A program made the position numbers and the translations under genes. Under the pieces are notes generated by a model that was given only the letters and a program-made list of their open reading frames with translations, had not been told where the DNA came from and did not search any database. Below, in pieces: positions 40,554-41,569 of a stretch of DNA of 41,569 nucleotides. Source of the DNA: Campylobacterales bacterium (GTDB lineage Bacteria; Campylobacterota; Campylobacteria; Campylobacterales; Nitratiruptoraceae); contig JALWZJ010000151.1 in NCBI GenBank assembly GCA_027002625.1, positions 1 to 41,569 of the forward strand, given 5' to 3'. Each line of letters begins with the position of its first letter. The stretch's first letter is position 1.

Positions 40554-41569
40554 ATGACCAACGCCCAGATCATGGAGCGCGACCTGGCTCACATCTGGCA
40601 TCCATGCACCCAGATGAAAGATCATGAGTCGATCCCTATCATACCTATCAAAAAAGCCAAAGGGGTCTATCTCTACGATTTTGACGGCAACCGCTACATC
40701 GACGGGATCAGCAGCTGGTGGGTCAATCTCTTTGGACACAGCAACGACTACATTAACGAGCGAATCAACGAGCAGCTCCAGACTTTGGAACATGTGATTT
40801 TTGCTGGGTTTACCCACGAGCAGATAGTACGTCTGAGCGAGCGGCTGGTGGAGCTCACTCCCAAAGAATTGGAGTACTGCTTCTACGCCGACAACGGTAG
40901 TAGCGCCATCGAAGTGGCACTGAAGATGAGCTTTCACTACCACAAAAACAGAGGCGAGACCAGACCACTATTCGTATCTCTTACCAACAGCTATCATGGC
41001 GAGACGATAGGGGCGCTCTCGGTAGGGGATGTGGAGCTGTACAAAAAGACCTACGAAGAGATCCTTATTCGCTCCATCCAAACTCCCGTACCAAAAGATA
41101 GAAGCGAAGAGGCGGCCAAAGAGGCGGCCAAGACTTTGGAGGAGCTTTTGGCCAAAAGAGGCCACGAGATCTCTGCTTTTATCGTAGAGCCTTTGGTACA
41201 GTGTGCCGGGTACATGCATATGTATCATCCTTTGTATTTGCGTTTGGCCAAAGAGCTTTGCGAGGAGTACGGTATCCACTTCATAGCCGACGAGATCGCC
41301 GTAGGCTTTGGACGCACAGGGGCGATGTGGGCCTGTGAGCAAGCCAATATCAGTCCAGACTTTATGTGTCTCTCCAAAGGGCTTACGGGGGGCTATCTGC
41401 CTCTTTCGGTTGTGCTCACTACCCGTGATGTCTATGAGGCTTTTTACTGCGACTACAACGAGTACAAAGCCTTCTTGCACTCCCACAGCTATACCGGCAA
41501 CGCACTGGCTTGTGCCGCAGCCAACGCCACTTTGGATATCTTCGAGAGCGAAGGAGTGCTGGAGAAAAA
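40554..41569 (+). CDS. bioA: Adenosylmethionine-8-amino-7-oxononanoate aminotransferase (partial, cut by window end)
   Basis: The first 338 codons of BioA are present; the 3' end is outside the window. BioA uses SAM as amino donor in biotin synthesis. Features are '[11 protein letters not shown]' (15-25), '[12 protein letters not shown]' (51-62, substrate binding), 'GFTHE', '[11 protein letters not shown]' and '[13 protein letters not shown]' with the Schiff-base lysine K275. The ATG at 40554 has AAAGG upstream. The HPCTQMK and SSWW motifs separate it from other class-III aminotransferases such as ArgD in this window. Confidence 0.93.
   Translation, partial: MTNAQIMERDLAHIWHPCTQMKDHESIPIIPIKKAKGVYLYDFDGNRYIDGISSWWVNLFGHSNDYINERINEQLQTLEHVIFAGFTHEQIVRLSERLVELTPKELEYCFYADNGSSAIEVALKMSFHYHKNRGETRPLFVSLTNSYHGETIGALSVGDVELYKKTYEEILIRSIQTPVPKDRSEEAAKEAAKTLEELLAKRGHEISAFIVEPLVQCAGYMHMYHPLYLRLAKELCEEYGIHFIADEIAVGFGRTGAMWACEQANISPDFMCLSKGLTGGYLPLSVVLTTRDVYEAFYCDYNEYKAFLHSHSYTGNALACAAANATLDIFESEGVLEK

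Overview
The window reads as a chromosomal segment of a Campylobacterota (epsilonproteobacterial) genome with about 50% GC. That placement is an inference from the gene set (RNase Y, CmoB, a soluble FtsH-like protease, the order ftsZ-ftsA-PpiD-like, LpxK) and not from a database match; a vent-type or other free-living relative is plausible, but the genus cannot be set. No rRNA, tRNA, CRISPR array or intact insertion sequence was seen. Genes are densely packed, with many ATGA-type overlaps that imply translational coupling.

Layout. 1-3.7 kb: pncB (NAD salvage) converges on an unusual FtsH-like protease. 3.7-9.6 kb: a tightly coupled operon encodes a periplasmic adaptor, a molybdopterin oxidoreductase, argD, a TolC-like protein and a MidA-like methyltransferase; an ankyrin protein and thiS follow. 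10.3-15 kb: acpS, a lone mlaE, a small protein, and the reverse-strand run TlpA-like lipoprotein - ftsY - small membrane protein - radA. 14.9-18.4 kb: 5-FCL and rny forward, then a cation efflux protein and a short nucleosidase in reverse. 18.4-20.5 kb: an AT-rich accessory patch with decayed genes, inverted repeats and a ribbon-helix-helix/MazF toxin-antitoxin pair directly upstream of cmoB. 20.5-30.4 kb: cmoB, HAD phosphatase, ArsC/YffB-like protein, a small membrane-protein pair (one frameshifted), thioesterase, metallo-hydrolase, DUF455, a DegT-like protein lacking the PLP lysine, lpxK, argB, cutA, thrC and a secreted protein. 30.4-36.5 kb: CorA and an ABC-F ATPase in reverse, then Ste24-like protease, prmC, a DUF4149-like protein and mlaF. 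36.5-41.6 kb: ftsZ, ftsA and a PpiD-like chaperone in reverse, then bioA cut by the window end.

Main points of interest: (1) the palindrome TTGGCCAA occurs at least 30 times, six of them as the full 12-mer TTTTGGCCAAAA, on both strands and in two reading frames; (2) a soluble protein fuses a degenerate Clp-type AAA+ module to an FtsH-type ATPase and M41 peptidase; (3) a DegT-family protein carries Arg where the PLP lysine should be; (4) lpxK seems to start at CTG inside a CTGA overlap; (5) three genes share the arrangement TATAAT-N6-ATG, suggesting leaderless mRNAs; (6) several genes are broken by single lesions.
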